Shown here one piece after another: positions 34,225 to 43,588 of a stretch of DNA of 64,000 bases. The number at the start of each line of letters is the position of its first letter. Position 1 is the stretch's first letter. Source of the DNA: Sphingomonadales bacterium UBA656. GTDB taxonomy: Bacteria; Pseudomonadota; Alphaproteobacteria; Sphingomonadales; Sphingomonadaceae. The position numbers were made by a program, and so were the translations under genes. The stretch lies in contig DBOC01000002.1 of NCBI GenBank assembly GCA_002299895.1, positions 124,001 to 188,000 on the forward strand, in the 5' to 3' direction. The notes under the pieces were generated by a model that was not told the DNA's origin, did no database searches, and was given only the letters and a program-made list of their open reading frames with translations.

Positions 34225-35679
34225 ATGATCCGGTCGCTGTCGATTTTGCTTTTGCTATTGTCCGCAACACTTGCCGGATGCTCCGAAGGCGTCGACAATG
34301 AGCGCGTCCGTGTTGACGTTATCGAAGACCGTCCTCGACCTCTGAATGTATCTGCAACGCCGCTGCCATTGGCGTCTGCTTATCTGCGCGCGGCAACGGC
34401 GCAAGGATTGGTCACCTTCGATGAAAAAGGGCGCGTTGCGCCTGGCCTCGCTAATCGCTGGATCGTGACCGACGACGGCATGAGCTATATCTTCCGCCTC
34501 AATAAAGGACGGTGGAATGATGGGCGTGAGGTCGAATCAAGAGAGGTTGCACGTCTTTTGACGGCGCGCATCCAGGAATTGCGCAAGGGTCGCCTTGGCA
34601 CCGAACTGGGTGTAATTGACCGTGTTGTCGCCATGACAGGTAAGGTAGCGGAAATCAGGCTGAAGGCCCCGATGCCGTATCTTTTGGAATTGCTGGCCTT
34701 GCCCGAGTTTGGGTTGCTCAGCAAAGGCGCGGGATCGGGCCCGATGCAAGCCAGAAAATTTGGACAGGTTATGCAGTTGCGGCGCAATGAAACCGATGAC
34801 GACGGCGCGCAGTTCCTGGGCAACGCGATGGTAACATTGTGGCGCGGTACGGCGTCCACAGCGATTGCCCGTTATACACTTGGACAAAGTGATCTTGTCG
34901 AAGGCGGGCGGTTCGAGAGCTTTCCTTTGCTTGATGCGGCAAATATCCGGGCTGATCAAATCCGGTTTGACGCGGTCCCGGGATTATTCGGTTTGCAGAT
35001 AGTCAATGGTGGCCCATTTTTGTCCGACAAGGCCAATCGCACGGCGATTGCTATGGCCATTGATCGCCCGAAATTACTGACGGCATTTGACATTGTGGCC
35101 TGGCAGGAAACAGTTACCTTAGTTCCTGAAAGCTTGCCAAATCGCGCGGACATAAAGCGGCCGGCATGGTCAGTGCCATTGATGGAAGAACGTCGCGTGA
35201 TGGCGCGGGCTACGGTTGCCAATTGGGAAAATGCTAATGGCGCACTTCGGCCGTTACGCGTTGCTATGCCGCGTGGTTACGGCGCCCGGATTTTCTTTGC
35301 GCGCTTGCGGGCCGATCTTGCGACAGTAGGTATCGATATTGAGCGTGTTACCGTGGACCGGCCGCATGATTTGCTGCTCGTCGACCGCACCGCCCAACAA
35401 TCAACCCCGGCATGGTATCTGGATCAGCTGTCCTGCAAACTTTCCACAATTTGCAGCCCCCGGGCGGACGAGATTGTGGCCGAAGCGCGCCGAACGACCG
35501 ATAGCGCAATTCGCGCGCAATTATTAGGTGAGGCAGAGGCCGAGTTGCAGGACAGCGCTGCCTTCATCCCTATCGCAAATCCTTTGCGCTGGTCGGTAGT
35601 CCGGCCCGGCCTACTAGGGCATTTCGCCAATGGTCGAGGGTGGCACCTGTTGCAATATCTGGGGCGTGACCCAACATAG
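34225..35679 (+). CDS. Family 5 extracellular solute-binding lipoprotein
   Basis: A 484-residue lipoprotein. MIRSLSILLLLLSATLAGC is a lipoprotein signal with lipobox LAGC. The body follows the SBP_bac_5 (DppA/OppA) fold: YLRAATAQGLVTFDEKGRVAPGLANRW, YIFRLNKGRWNDGREV and LPNRADIKR. Family members bind peptides for ABC import, yet no permease or ATPase gene is adjacent. It sits 42 bp after the protease gene and is probably co-transcribed with the penicillin-binding protein. A murein-peptide-binding role would fit the neighbours but is unproven. Start 34225 is preferred over 34186 because it places the signal at the N-terminus. Confidence 0.83.
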   Translation: MIRSLSILLLLLSATLAGCSEGVDNERVRVDVIEDRPRPLNVSATPLPLASAYLRAATAQGLVTFDEKGRVAPGLANRWIVTDDGMSYIFRLNKGRWNDGREVESREVARLLTARIQELRKGRLGTELGVIDRVVAMTGKVAEIRLKAPMPYLLELLALPEFGLLSKGAGSGPMQARKFGQVMQLRRNETDDDGAQFLGNAMVTLWRGTASTAIARYTLGQSDLVEGGRFESFPLLDAANIRADQIRFDAVPGLFGLQIVNGGPFLSDKANRTAIAMAIDRPKLLTAFDIVAWQETVTLVPESLPNRADIKRPAWSVPLMEERRVMARATVANWENANGALRPLRVAMPRGYGARIFFARLRADLATVGIDIERVTVDRPHDLLLVDRTAQQSTPAWYLDQLSCKLSTICSPRADEIVAEARRTTDSAIRAQLLGEAEAELQDSAAFIPIANPLRWSVVRPGLLGHFANGRGWHLLQYLGRDPT

Positions 35680-35698
35680 GCACAAAGGAGTAGCTGAA

Positions 35699-36121
35699 GT
35701 GCCCATTTCGCAGGAACAATTTGCACATATTGCCAAGGATTTGCCGGGCATGGGAAATGAACCCCACGCCGTGCGCGCCCGCGTGGAAGCGCTTGAGAAA
35801 ATATTGGAGCGCGCCTTTGTCATTCCAGGCACGAAAATTCCCTTTGGTCTGGATAGCGTGATTGGCCTAGTGCCGGTGCTGGGTGATCTCGTGACTACCT
35901 TTATGGGCGCATATATGGTGTGGGAAGCGCGCAATTTGGGCATGTCCAAATGGCAACTTAGCCGTATGACCGCCAATGTCGCTGTGGATACGGCGATTGG
36001 CGCAATCCCCTTTGTCGGTGATGCGTTCGACCTTGTTTGGCGTTCGAACAGCAAGAATTTGCGGATTATCAAGAAGTATCTCGACAAGCATCATCCTGCG
36101 ACGCGGATTATTGAGGGATAG
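35699..36121 (+). CDS. DUF4112 domain-containing membrane protein
   Basis: A 140-residue protein starting at GTG 35699 with AAAGGAG eight bases upstream. After a charged N-terminal helix it has the DUF4112 pattern: PFGLDSVIGLVPVLGDLVTTFMGAYMVWEAR and, after a spacer, VDTAIGAIPFVGDAFDLVWRSN, two related hydrophobic hairpins. These are likely membrane-embedded helices. The function of the family is unknown. It follows the solute-binding lipoprotein gene after 19 bp and probably ends the operon beginning at 30512. Confidence 0.85.
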   Translation: MPISQEQFAHIAKDLPGMGNEPHAVRARVEALEKILERAFVIPGTKIPFGLDSVIGLVPVLGDLVTTFMGAYMVWEARNLGMSKWQLSRMTANVAVDTAIGAIPFVGDAFDLVWRSNSKNLRIIKKYLDKHHPATRIIEG

Positions 36122-36123
36122 GC

Positions 36124-36855
36124 TTAACGGCCGCGCCAGATTTTGATGGGACCAGTGGCCTGCACGCGGCGCGTAAATTCCGGACACTGCCGGGGCTTGA
36201 AATCCTGGCCAAGGCAGATACGTACTTCTTGAAGCCAACCATTGCGGTTGGTCTTCACGGTTATCGCATGCGCAGGCAGTCCTTCATTTAGATCAGCAAA
36301 TTTTTCAGCCAATGTTTGCGCCGTCAAAGCTGTCCCGCGTTCTGACTCGCGCGATAGTCGCGCCATGTCGGGAAATTCAATCGCGTTAAACAGCAATCGC
36401 GCTGCCGCGAAATAAGCGTCCGGCGTTTTGGCCATGCAACTGCCATGCTTTGCCCATTGATGCTGCAGCAATTGAGGGGAGGGGCTGAGGCAGATATTGT
36501 CCGTCACTGTCTGTCGGGACAGCACCCCAACCGTGCGACAATATTGCGGGTAATTGGCCCCTTTGGCCTCCGGCCATAACCCATGTAAAACAAAACCGAA
36601 GTCGCCAATTTCACCCGAACATTGGAACCGGGTGACAGGGTCGCGCATTCGCCCACGGCAATGTTCGGGGCTCCAACTGAGTGCCAGCACATAGCCGTCT
36701 ATCGCCGTGCGTCTTATTTCACCGGATGGCGGCAATTCCAAGGCTGGGCGCGGCAGAAATTTGGGAGGCTGGCATTGCCACGCTTGCGCCATCGTCGCGG
36801 CAGGTTGGAACGCCGCCACAACAGTTAAACATATGAAAAGATTAAGTCTGCGCAA
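36124..36855 (-). CDS. Secreted ribonuclease T2 family protein
   Basis: A 243-residue exported RNase. Signal peptide MRRLNLFICLTVVAAFQPAATMAQA. Both catalytic segments are intact: CAS-I FGFVLHGLWPE with His91, and CAS-II QHQWAKHGSC with His132, Lys136 and His137. Several cysteines (residues 28, 66, 79, 106, 122, 140) suggest disulfides, as in E. coli RNase I. It degrades RNA in the periplasm or outside the cell. Its start overlaps the end of nadC by 14 bp on the same strand, so they form a two-gene operon; the metabolic link, if any, is unclear. Confidence 0.92.
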   Translation of the reverse strand: MRRLNLFICLTVVAAFQPAATMAQAWQCQPPKFLPRPALELPPSGEIRRTAIDGYVLALSWSPEHCRGRMRDPVTRFQCSGEIGDFGFVLHGLWPEAKGANYPQYCRTVGVLSRQTVTDNICLSPSPQLLQHQWAKHGSCMAKTPDAYFAAARLLFNAIEFPDMARLSRESERGTALTAQTLAEKFADLNEGLPAHAITVKTNRNGWLQEVRICLGQDFKPRQCPEFTRRVQATGPIKIWRGR

Positions 36856-37690
36856 AATCCAGCCCGATATCGGCAGCCGGCGCGCTTTGGGTTAGGCGTC
36901 CAACGGAGATATAGGTGACGCCAGTCTCCGCCTTGGCGCGGATTGTGTCCAAGGTCACGCCGCCCGATGCCTCGGTTGGCACGCGGCCAGCGATCAGCTT
37001 TACCGCCGCACGCAGCGTATCGGCATCCATATTGTCGAGCAGCAAATGGCTTGCACCTGCGGCAAGGCCAGGTTCGATCTGGGCGATGCTGTCCACCTCA
37101 AGAATGATGCGTTCAACCCCTGCATTTTTCGCGCGGGCAACGGCTTCACTTACGCCGCCTGCGACTGCGACATGATTGTCCTTAATCATCGCCGCGTCCC
37201 ACAATCCCATGCGGTGATTTGTTGCCCCGCCCATGCGCGTCGCATATTTTTCGAGTAACCTTAGGCCGGGAATGGTTTTGCGGGTGTCCAACAAAATGCA
37301 ACCCGTTCCCGCGATGGCATCGACATATTGCCGTGTCATTGTCGCAATGCCCGACAGATGCTGCACAGTATTCAGCGCCGACCGTTCCGCGGTGAGCATG
37401 GCCCGTGCATTGCCCTTCAAGCGCATAAGGTCAGTGCCCGCGATCACTTGGGCGCCTTCCTCGACCAACAATTCTATCTCCATCAACGGGTCGAGCGCAT
37501 GAAAAAACGCGACCGCGATGGGTAGGCCTGCCACGGTTATGGCATCGCGGCTGTCCATGACGCCATCGAAACGGACATCTGCCGGAATGACGCTTTCAGA
37601 CGTAACATCTCTGCCCGTTGGACCCAAATCTTCGGCCAGCGTCGCCCGGACGAAAGCGTCCATATCGAATGCGGGAATGTGAAAAGGCAT
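36842..37690 (-). CDS. nadC: Nicotinate-nucleotide pyrophosphorylase (carboxylating)
   Basis: A 282-residue enzyme forming nicotinate mononucleotide from quinolinate and PRPP. FVRATLAEDLGPTGRDVTSE is the N-terminal signature. AERSALNTVQHLSGIAT, LDTRKTIPGLR, KYATRMGGATNHRMGLWDAAMIKDNH and EASGGVTLDTI with ISVGRLTQSAPA complete it. The start at 37690 (MPFHIPAFDMD) fits the family; the longest ORF begins at 37738. Neither has a strong Shine-Dalgarno. It overlaps the RNase T2 gene downstream. Confidence 0.94.
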   Translation of the reverse strand: MPFHIPAFDMDAFVRATLAEDLGPTGRDVTSESVIPADVRFDGVMDSRDAITVAGLPIAVAFFHALDPLMEIELLVEEGAQVIAGTDLMRLKGNARAMLTAERSALNTVQHLSGIATMTRQYVDAIAGTGCILLDTRKTIPGLRLLEKYATRMGGATNHRMGLWDAAMIKDNHVAVAGGVSEAVARAKNAGVERIILEVDSIAQIEPGLAAGASHLLLDNMDADTLRAAVKLIAGRVPTEASGGVTLDTIRAKAETGVTYISVGRLTQSAPAADIGLDFAQT

Positions 37691-37787
37691 ATTGCTGTTA
37701 TCCGGCCTGAAAATATTTGGAGACGAGGCCCCATCCATAGGTCAGTTCGCTATCGCCAGCAATTGCTGAAAACCCTTTATCGATAGG

Positions 37788-38423
37788 TTAATAGCCCATC
37801 AGGCTCATGACTTCCCTGCGGCTCGATTGATCGTCCAGGAAACAGCCAATGAGTTTTGATGTTACCATGCCAACGCCGTGCACCTTCACCCCGCGCCCGG
37901 TCATGCAACCATGCTGCGCCTCAATGACAACAGCAACGCCTTCTGGCTTCAGATTTTCCCAAATGCAGTTCGCAACTTCGGCGGTCAGGCGTTCCTGCAC
38001 CTGAAGGCGCTGAGCAAAGCCATGCAAGACACGCGCAAGTTTCGAAATGCCGACAACCTTGTCAGTTGGCATATAGGCAATCGATGCCTTGCCGATGATA
38101 GGTGCCATGTGATGTTCACAATGCGACTGAAAGGGGATGTCCTTGAGAAGAACCAGCTCATGATAACCGCCAACTTCATGAAACGTGCGTGACAAATGGG
38201 TTGCGGGATTTTCGGCATAGCCAGCGCAATATTCGCGCCACGCACGGCCAACGCGAGCGGGCGTGTCGAGCAGCCCTTCGCGCTCCGGATTATCGCCTGA
38301 CCAGCGGATCAATGTGCGAATGGCATCTTGGACTTCATCAGGAACGACAATTTTCCCGTTCGGACCGATTTCGTCTTCATAATGGATATGGGCGATGGGA
38401 AATACCTTCTCGGGCTTGTTCAT
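37788..38423 (-). CDS. folE: GTP cyclohydrolase I
   Basis: A 211-residue enzyme converting GTP to 7,8-dihydroneopterin triphosphate for folate synthesis. Zinc and active-site residues are in PFQSHCEHHMAPIIGKASIAYMP (Cys, His) and AQHGCMTGRGVK. ERLTAEVANCIW and SKLARVLHGFAQRLQVQERLT are typical of the type IA family. The N-terminal ~25 residues are an ordinary extension. It lies 98 bp upstream of nadC on the same strand and may or may not be co-transcribed. Confidence 0.95.
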   Translation of the reverse strand: MNKPEKVFPIAHIHYEDEIGPNGKIVVPDEVQDAIRTLIRWSGDNPEREGLLDTPARVGRAWREYCAGYAENPATHLSRTFHEVGGYHELVLLKDIPFQSHCEHHMAPIIGKASIAYMPTDKVVGISKLARVLHGFAQRLQVQERLTAEVANCIWENLKPEGVAVVIEAQHGCMTGRGVKVHGVGMVTSKLIGCFLDDQSSRREVMSLMGY

Positions 38424-38578
38424 CTTCAGTCTCCGGCAGGCAACGTGCCCGCGTTTTCGGAACTAGAGATATGGCCACCTGTTATTGAACACTATACGGA
38501 CAATAGCCCATAGGGGCCTTATCGCAATATATCACGATAAAGCCGCAGAAGCCGCAATAACATTTTGTTGCTGAAAAA

Positions 38579-39232
38579 TCAGCCAATCGCCTGACCGGTT
38601 TTGGCCCAATCGGCCAAAAAGCCTTCAATGCCCTTGTCTGTCAGGATATGCTTGAACAGGCCTTTGATCACCGAGGGCGGTGCAGTCATTACATCAGCAC
38701 CAATTTTCGCGGCTTCAAGCACATGGACGCCATGACGGACGCTGGCGACGAGGATTTCGGTATCAAAAGCATAATTGTCGTAAATCAGACGGATATCGCT
38801 GATAAGCTGCATGCCATCAAAACCATTGTCGTCATGGCGGCCAACGAAGGGTGATACGAAAGTCGCACCCGCCTTTGCCGCCAAAAGCGCCTGATTGGCC
38901 GAAAAACATAAGGTCACATTGACCAATGTGCCTTCCGAGGTCAGTGCCTTGCAGGTCTTTAGACCGTCGATGGTCAATGGAACCTTGATGCAGACATTGT
39001 CGGCAATTTTCCGCAGGATTTCGGCTTCCTTCATCATCGTTACATGGTCGAGTGCCACGACCTCTGCCGACACTGGGCCATCGGTCAGGGCGCATATTTC
39101 GCGTGTAACCTCGATGAAATCCCGGCCGGATTTTGCAATCAACGATGGGTTGGTGGTCACGCCGTCAAGCAAACCAGTCGCCGCCAAATCCTTAATATCG
39201 GCAATGTCAGCGGTATCGGCAAAGAATTTCAT
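38579..39232 (-). CDS. tal: Transaldolase / fructose-6-phosphate aldolase family
   Basis: A 217-residue small-type transaldolase. MKFFADTADIADIKDLAATGLLDGVTTNPSLIAKSG is the classic N-terminus, and the Schiff-base lysine is in NVCIKVPLTIDGL. VTLCFSANQALLAAKAGATFVSPFVGRHDD and the late ILVASVRHGVHVLEAAKIGADV are also diagnostic. Either transaldolase in the pentose phosphate path or FSA-type aldolase activity is possible; sphingomonad copies are usually called transaldolase. The start at 39232 is clear from the family; a much longer ORF up to 39811 is antisense to priA and rejected. Confidence 0.93.
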   Translation of the reverse strand: MKFFADTADIADIKDLAATGLLDGVTTNPSLIAKSGRDFIEVTREICALTDGPVSAEVVALDHVTMMKEAEILRKIADNVCIKVPLTIDGLKTCKALTSEGTLVNVTLCFSANQALLAAKAGATFVSPFVGRHDDNGFDGMQLISDIRLIYDNYAFDTEILVASVRHGVHVLEAAKIGADVMTAPPSVIKGLFKHILTDKGIEGFLADWAKTGQAIG

Positions 39233-39379
39233 GGGATTATTTCCTGATTGGAGATTCGATTTCATGTCTCTTGGCAAAATATCGGCCAAAACAACAGACC
39301 TATTGGTATCAAATCTATGGTGCTGCGGCATCATCATCCAGATGGTGACGTTTGCCGCATCATTGCCTATACGCGCGTC

Positions 39380-41557
39380 ATGAGCTTGCCCACCAACCGC
39401 GTCCGCGTTGTCTTGTTGACACAAGCGATTGGTCCGCTCGATTACCGGCTGCCTGATGGTATGATCGCAGGGCCGGGCAGCGTGGTGATGGTTCCGCTTG
39501 GTCCACGCAAATTGCCGGGCGTCATCTGGGATGATGATGTTTTTGGCGATGAGGCAATAGATGCCAGCAAACTTCGCGCGGTGCTGGAAATAGTTGATAG
39601 TCCGCCGCTGGGACCAGGCTTGCGTCGCCTCATCAACTGGGTCGCGGATTATTATCTTACAAGCCATGCATCGGTTTTGCGCATGGTTTTGTCGTCTTCG
39701 GCGGCGTTCACGGCGACCGGAACAATTATCGAATACCGCCGCACAAGTTTCGAGCCTGCGCGGTTGACCCCGCAACGCGCTGCCGCGCTGGATGCCTTGG
39801 AGGGCGCACAAGGGCTTGTGCGCGAGCTTGCGGCAGAAGCGGGCGTCAGTGATGCCGTCATTCGCGGGCTCATCAAAGCGGGCGCATTTGAACCTGTCAC
39901 AATCAGCGTGGATTCGCCACTGCCCGAACCGCTAGCGGACTTTGGGACGCCAACATTGAATGAGGCGCAGCAGTTGGCAGCAAACAGCATGGTCGAGGCG
40001 GTTCGGACCGGAGGCTTTGACACCTTCGTGCTGGATGGCGTGACAGGTTCCGGTAAGACCGAAACCTATTTTGAGGCTGTGGCTGAGGCGATACGGCAGG
40101 ACAAACAGGTTCTGGTGCTTCTCCCCGAAATCGCGCTTACCGCGCCATTTCTTGCTCGTTTCGAAGCCCGCTTTGGCGTCGAGCCTGCGGTCTGGCACAG
40201 CAATCTGCGTTCGACCCAACGTCGCCGTGTCTGGCGCGCCGTTGCTGATGGCAGTGCGAAGGTGCTTGTGGGCGCGCGCTCAGCCTTGTTCCTGCCCTTT
40301 GCCAATTTGCGCCTGATTATCGTCGATGAGGCGCACGAAACCAGCTTTAAGCAGGAAGATGGCGTGCGCTATCATGCCCGCGATGTTGCCGTCATGCGTG
40401 GCCATTTTGAAGGGTTCCCAGTGGTGTTGGCATCGGCAACGCCTGCGTTGGAATCGCGGCATATGGTATCCATTGGCCGCTATAAGGGCCTTGAAATTCC
40501 GTCGCGTTTTGGCGCGGCCAAGATGCCAGAGATCAAGGCTATCGACCTGACGCTCGACGCGCCCGAAGCCCAGCATTGGATTGCGCCGACATTGCTGAAG
40601 GCATTGGAAGAACGCGTCGAACGCGGCGAACAGAGCCTTTTGTTCCTCAACCGGCGTGGCTATGCGCCTTTGACCTTGTGCCGGACCTGCGGCCACCGGT
40701 TTCAATGTCCTAACTGCACAAGCTGGATGGTGGAGCATCGCCTCGTACGGCGGCTTGCCTGCCACCATTGCGGCCATGTCATGCCACCGCCGGAGCAATG
40801 CCCAGAATGCGGTGAATGCGACACGCTGGTTGCCTGCGGTCCTGGCGTCGAACGCATCAGTGATGAGGTGAACCGCCTGTTGCCCCATGCACGCACCATC
40901 GTTGCGACATCGGACACCTTATGGTCGCCGGAGAAAGCGGCGGAGTTTGTTTTACGCGTTGAAAATAAGGCGGTGGACATCATCATCGGCACGCAATTGG
41001 TGACGAAAGGCTATCATTTCCCTGAACTGACTTTGGTTGGGGTGATCGATGCAGATCTAGGGCTTGAGGGCGGCGATCTGCGTGCCGCCGAACGGACATT
41101 CCAGCAAATTGCGCAGGCCGCCGGTCGGGCAGGACGCGGCGAGAAGCCCGGTGAGGTGTACATCCAGACGCGCAATCCCAATCATCCCGTCATTGCAGCC
41201 TTGGTGGCTGGCGACCGCGATGCATTTTATGATGCCGAGACCGAGCAACGTAAATCCGCTGGTGCGCCACCGTTTGGACGTTTTGCGGCTATCATTATTT
41301 CGTCAGAAGATGAGCGCGAAGCCATTGAGGCTGCGCGTGCCGTCGGGGGTGCCGCGCCGCAAGTAAATGGCATGCATGTCTATGGTCCTGCGCCTGCGCC
41401 GCTCGCTATGTTGCGGGGCCGCTATCGACAACGGCTTTTGGTTCATGCTCAGCGCTCGGTCGAGGTGCAGAATATCATACGTGAATGGCTTGGCGGACTG
41501 CAATTCCCACGCGGTGTGCGGGTTGGAATCGACGTCGATCCGTACAGTTTCATGTGA
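39380..41557 (+). CDS. priA: Primosomal replication protein N' (PriA helicase)
   Basis: A 725-residue 3'-to-5' helicase restarting stalled replication forks. The N-terminal 3'-DNA-binding domain (RVRVVLLTQAIGPLDYRLPDG) is followed by Walker A GVTGSGKTE, DEAHE, and SATPALES. The zinc-binding insert has two cysteine sets (LCRTCGHRFQCPNC and CHHCGHVMPPPEQCPECGE). GTQLVTKGYHFPELTLVGVIDAD and QAAGRAGRGEKPGEV complete helicase motifs V and VI. The start at 39380 is favoured by the family; the ORF extends upstream to 39248 over the divergent transaldolase leader. Confidence 0.95.
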   Translation: MSLPTNRVRVVLLTQAIGPLDYRLPDGMIAGPGSVVMVPLGPRKLPGVIWDDDVFGDEAIDASKLRAVLEIVDSPPLGPGLRRLINWVADYYLTSHASVLRMVLSSSAAFTATGTIIEYRRTSFEPARLTPQRAAALDALEGAQGLVRELAAEAGVSDAVIRGLIKAGAFEPVTISVDSPLPEPLADFGTPTLNEAQQLAANSMVEAVRTGGFDTFVLDGVTGSGKTETYFEAVAEAIRQDKQVLVLLPEIALTAPFLARFEARFGVEPAVWHSNLRSTQRRRVWRAVADGSAKVLVGARSALFLPFANLRLIIVDEAHETSFKQEDGVRYHARDVAVMRGHFEGFPVVLASATPALESRHMVSIGRYKGLEIPSRFGAAKMPEIKAIDLTLDAPEAQHWIAPTLLKALEERVERGEQSLLFLNRRGYAPLTLCRTCGHRFQCPNCTSWMVEHRLVRRLACHHCGHVMPPPEQCPECGECDTLVACGPGVERISDEVNRLLPHARTIVATSDTLWSPEKAAEFVLRVENKAVDIIIGTQLVTKGYHFPELTLVGVIDADLGLEGGDLRAAERTFQQIAQAAGRAGRGEKPGEVYIQTRNPNHPVIAALVAGDRDAFYDAETEQRKSAGAPPFGRFAAIIISSEDEREAIEAARAVGGAAPQVNGMHVYGPAPAPLAMLRGRYRQRLLVHAQRSVEVQNIIREWLGGLQFPRGVRVGIDVDPYSFM

Positions 41558-41640
41558 TGCGGCGTTAGATGCTGAAATAGCGGATTTACCTCATGCATCT
41601 AATGTTGCATCGTGCCCTAAATATTCTTCGGGAGGACAAG

Positions 41641-43587
41641 ATGCACAAAATTTTATGGGCGGCGTTATTAAGCACCGCGTCAGCGACAAGCGCATTTGCG
41701 CAAGACGCAAAGCCGGCTTCTGAGGCGACGGTCGCCGCGCAACGCAGCGTCGCGGCGCAGCTTCCTGCCGAAGATGGGCGTGACCTCGATTTTGCGGATA
41801 GGGGCTTTATTGGCACTTTGTCCGATCCCATCATCACCAACAAGGATGGCAAACCTGTCTGGAACCTTAGGGCTTATGACTGGATGGCCGATGGCCAATC
41901 ACCCGATACGGTAAACCCAAGCCTGTGGCGGCATATGGGCCTGTTGCGCAAACATGGTTTATACGCGTTGACCGACAATGTCTGGCAAGTGCGCGGCTTT
42001 GATGTGTCGAATATGACGGTGATTAAAGGGCAAACGGGCTGGATTATAATTGACCCGTTGACCAGTCGCGATACCGCGGCGGCGGCGTTGAAGCTGGTGA
42101 ATGAAAAATTGGGCGTGCGACCCGTCACTGCTGTCATTTACAGTCACAGCCATGGCGACCATTTTGGCGGCGTGCGCGGGATTATCAATGAGGCGGACGT
42201 GAAAGCGGGCAAGGTTGCAATCATTGCACCGGAGCATTTTCTCGCCGAGACCGCGTCTGAAAATGTCATGGCTGGTCCTGCGATGAGCCGACGCGCCACG
42301 TTTCAATTTGGCAGTAACCTGACGCCGGGTCCGCAAGGGCAAATGGGCAGCGGTATCGGCAAAGGCATTGGCGGGGGCGATATTACATTGATCCCGCCCA
42401 CAATCGACATTCGCAAAACGGGCGAATTGCGCGAAGTCGATGGCGTTACTTTGGAGTTTCAAATGGTGCCGGAAACAGAGGCACCGGCCGAAATGAATGT
42501 CTATTTGCCTGCGGCGCGTACGTTTCTTGCCGCTGAAATTGCGACCTGCAGCCTGCACAATATTCTGACACCGCGTGGGGCGAAAGTGCGTGATTCATTA
42601 GGCTGGTCGGGATTTTTGAATGAAGCCGTCAACCTTTATGGCGATCGGAGCGATGTTATCGCGTCCAGCCATTGCTGGCCGCGCTTTGGCCAGCCTGAGG
42701 TCAAAGGCTGGCTAGCGGGGCAGCGCGACAATTATCGGTACTTACACGATCAAACAGTGCGCATGATGAACAAGGGCATGACTCAGGCAGAAATAGCCGA
42801 GGCGTTGAAAGCCCCGCCAGCAATTGCTGATCAATGGTTTAACAAGGGTTATTACGGCACCTACAGCCATAATTCGAAGGCGATTTATCAATATTATCTG
42901 GGTTGGTATGATGCCGTCCCCGCCAACCTTAACCCGCATCCGCCGGAAGTCCGCGCGGCCAAAATGGTCGCGGCTTTGGGTGGCGCAAAGAAGGTGTTGG
43001 CCGAGGCAAAAAAGGCGATGAAGGCCGGGGACTATCGCTGGTCATCAGACCTGTTGAATCAACTCGTCTTTGCCGAACCCAAAAATGTTGAAGGGCGGGC
43101 GTTGCTTGCCGACAGCTATGAACAGCAGGGCTATCAGTCGGAATCCGCGATCTGGCGCAACATGTTCTTAACCGGCGCGCGGGAACTGCGCGCAGGCATG
43201 AAGGCAGGCATAAATTCGCAAAGCATCGATATGATTTCGGCGATACCAACCGGCTTGTTATTGGATTCCGTATCGACCCGACTTGACCCGAAGATTATTG
43301 GCAATGTTGCGCTGGCCCTGAATTTCGTGATTACTGACCGAAAGGAAACCGCGAAAGTCACTGTCGGCAATTCGGTGATGTTCAGTGAAATGGGTGCTGC
43401 CCACGCAGCGCCTAGCGTCACGGTCACTGGCCCGCGCCAATTGTTTCTGGCCTTATTGTTCCTGAAAATGCCGGCAGCGCAGTTGCAAGCCGCTGGATTG
43501 AAGATTGAGGGTGACAGGGCGGCGATTGAAAAGCTTCAAGCGGCGCTTGACCCGATGCCGAGCGCATTCAACATTGTGGAGCCTTAG
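41641..43587 (+). CDS. Alkyl/aryl-sulfatase (SdsA1-like, MBL fold)
   Basis: A 648-residue exported sulfatase cleaving sulfate from linear alkyl sulfates such as SDS. Signal peptide HKILWAALLSTASATSAFA. The MBL domain has the metal motif SHSHGDHFGG (His169, His171, Asp173, His174) and a further Glu in FLAAEIATCSLHN. The dimerisation domain follows (NKGYYGTYSHNSKAIYQYYLGWYDAVPANLNP), then a C-terminal SCP2-like domain. Start 41641 has GGGAGG upstream; a longer start at 41593 is unlikely. It may give sulfate and a fatty alcohol, linking with the sulfonate theme of the 20-27 kb operon only loosely. Confidence 0.92.
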   Translation: MHKILWAALLSTASATSAFAQDAKPASEATVAAQRSVAAQLPAEDGRDLDFADRGFIGTLSDPIITNKDGKPVWNLRAYDWMADGQSPDTVNPSLWRHMGLLRKHGLYALTDNVWQVRGFDVSNMTVIKGQTGWIIIDPLTSRDTAAAALKLVNEKLGVRPVTAVIYSHSHGDHFGGVRGIINEADVKAGKVAIIAPEHFLAETASENVMAGPAMSRRATFQFGSNLTPGPQGQMGSGIGKGIGGGDITLIPPTIDIRKTGELREVDGVTLEFQMVPETEAPAEMNVYLPAARTFLAAEIATCSLHNILTPRGAKVRDSLGWSGFLNEAVNLYGDRSDVIASSHCWPRFGQPEVKGWLAGQRDNYRYLHDQTVRMMNKGMTQAEIAEALKAPPAIADQWFNKGYYGTYSHNSKAIYQYYLGWYDAVPANLNPHPPEVRAAKMVAALGGAKKVLAEAKKAMKAGDYRWSSDLLNQLVFAEPKNVEGRALLADSYEQQGYQSESAIWRNMFLTGARELRAGMKAGINSQSIDMISAIPTGLLLDSVSTRLDPKIIGNVALALNFVITDRKETAKVTVGNSVMFSEMGAAHAAPSVTVTGPRQLFLALLFLKMPAAQLQAAGLKIEGDRAAIEKLQAALDPMPSAFNIVEP

Positions 43588-43588
43588 A

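Noticed and set aside
39233..39811. 580-bp upstream extension of the transaldolase ORF
   Set aside because: The extension is antisense to the start of priA and lacks any recognisable domain; the family start is at 39232.
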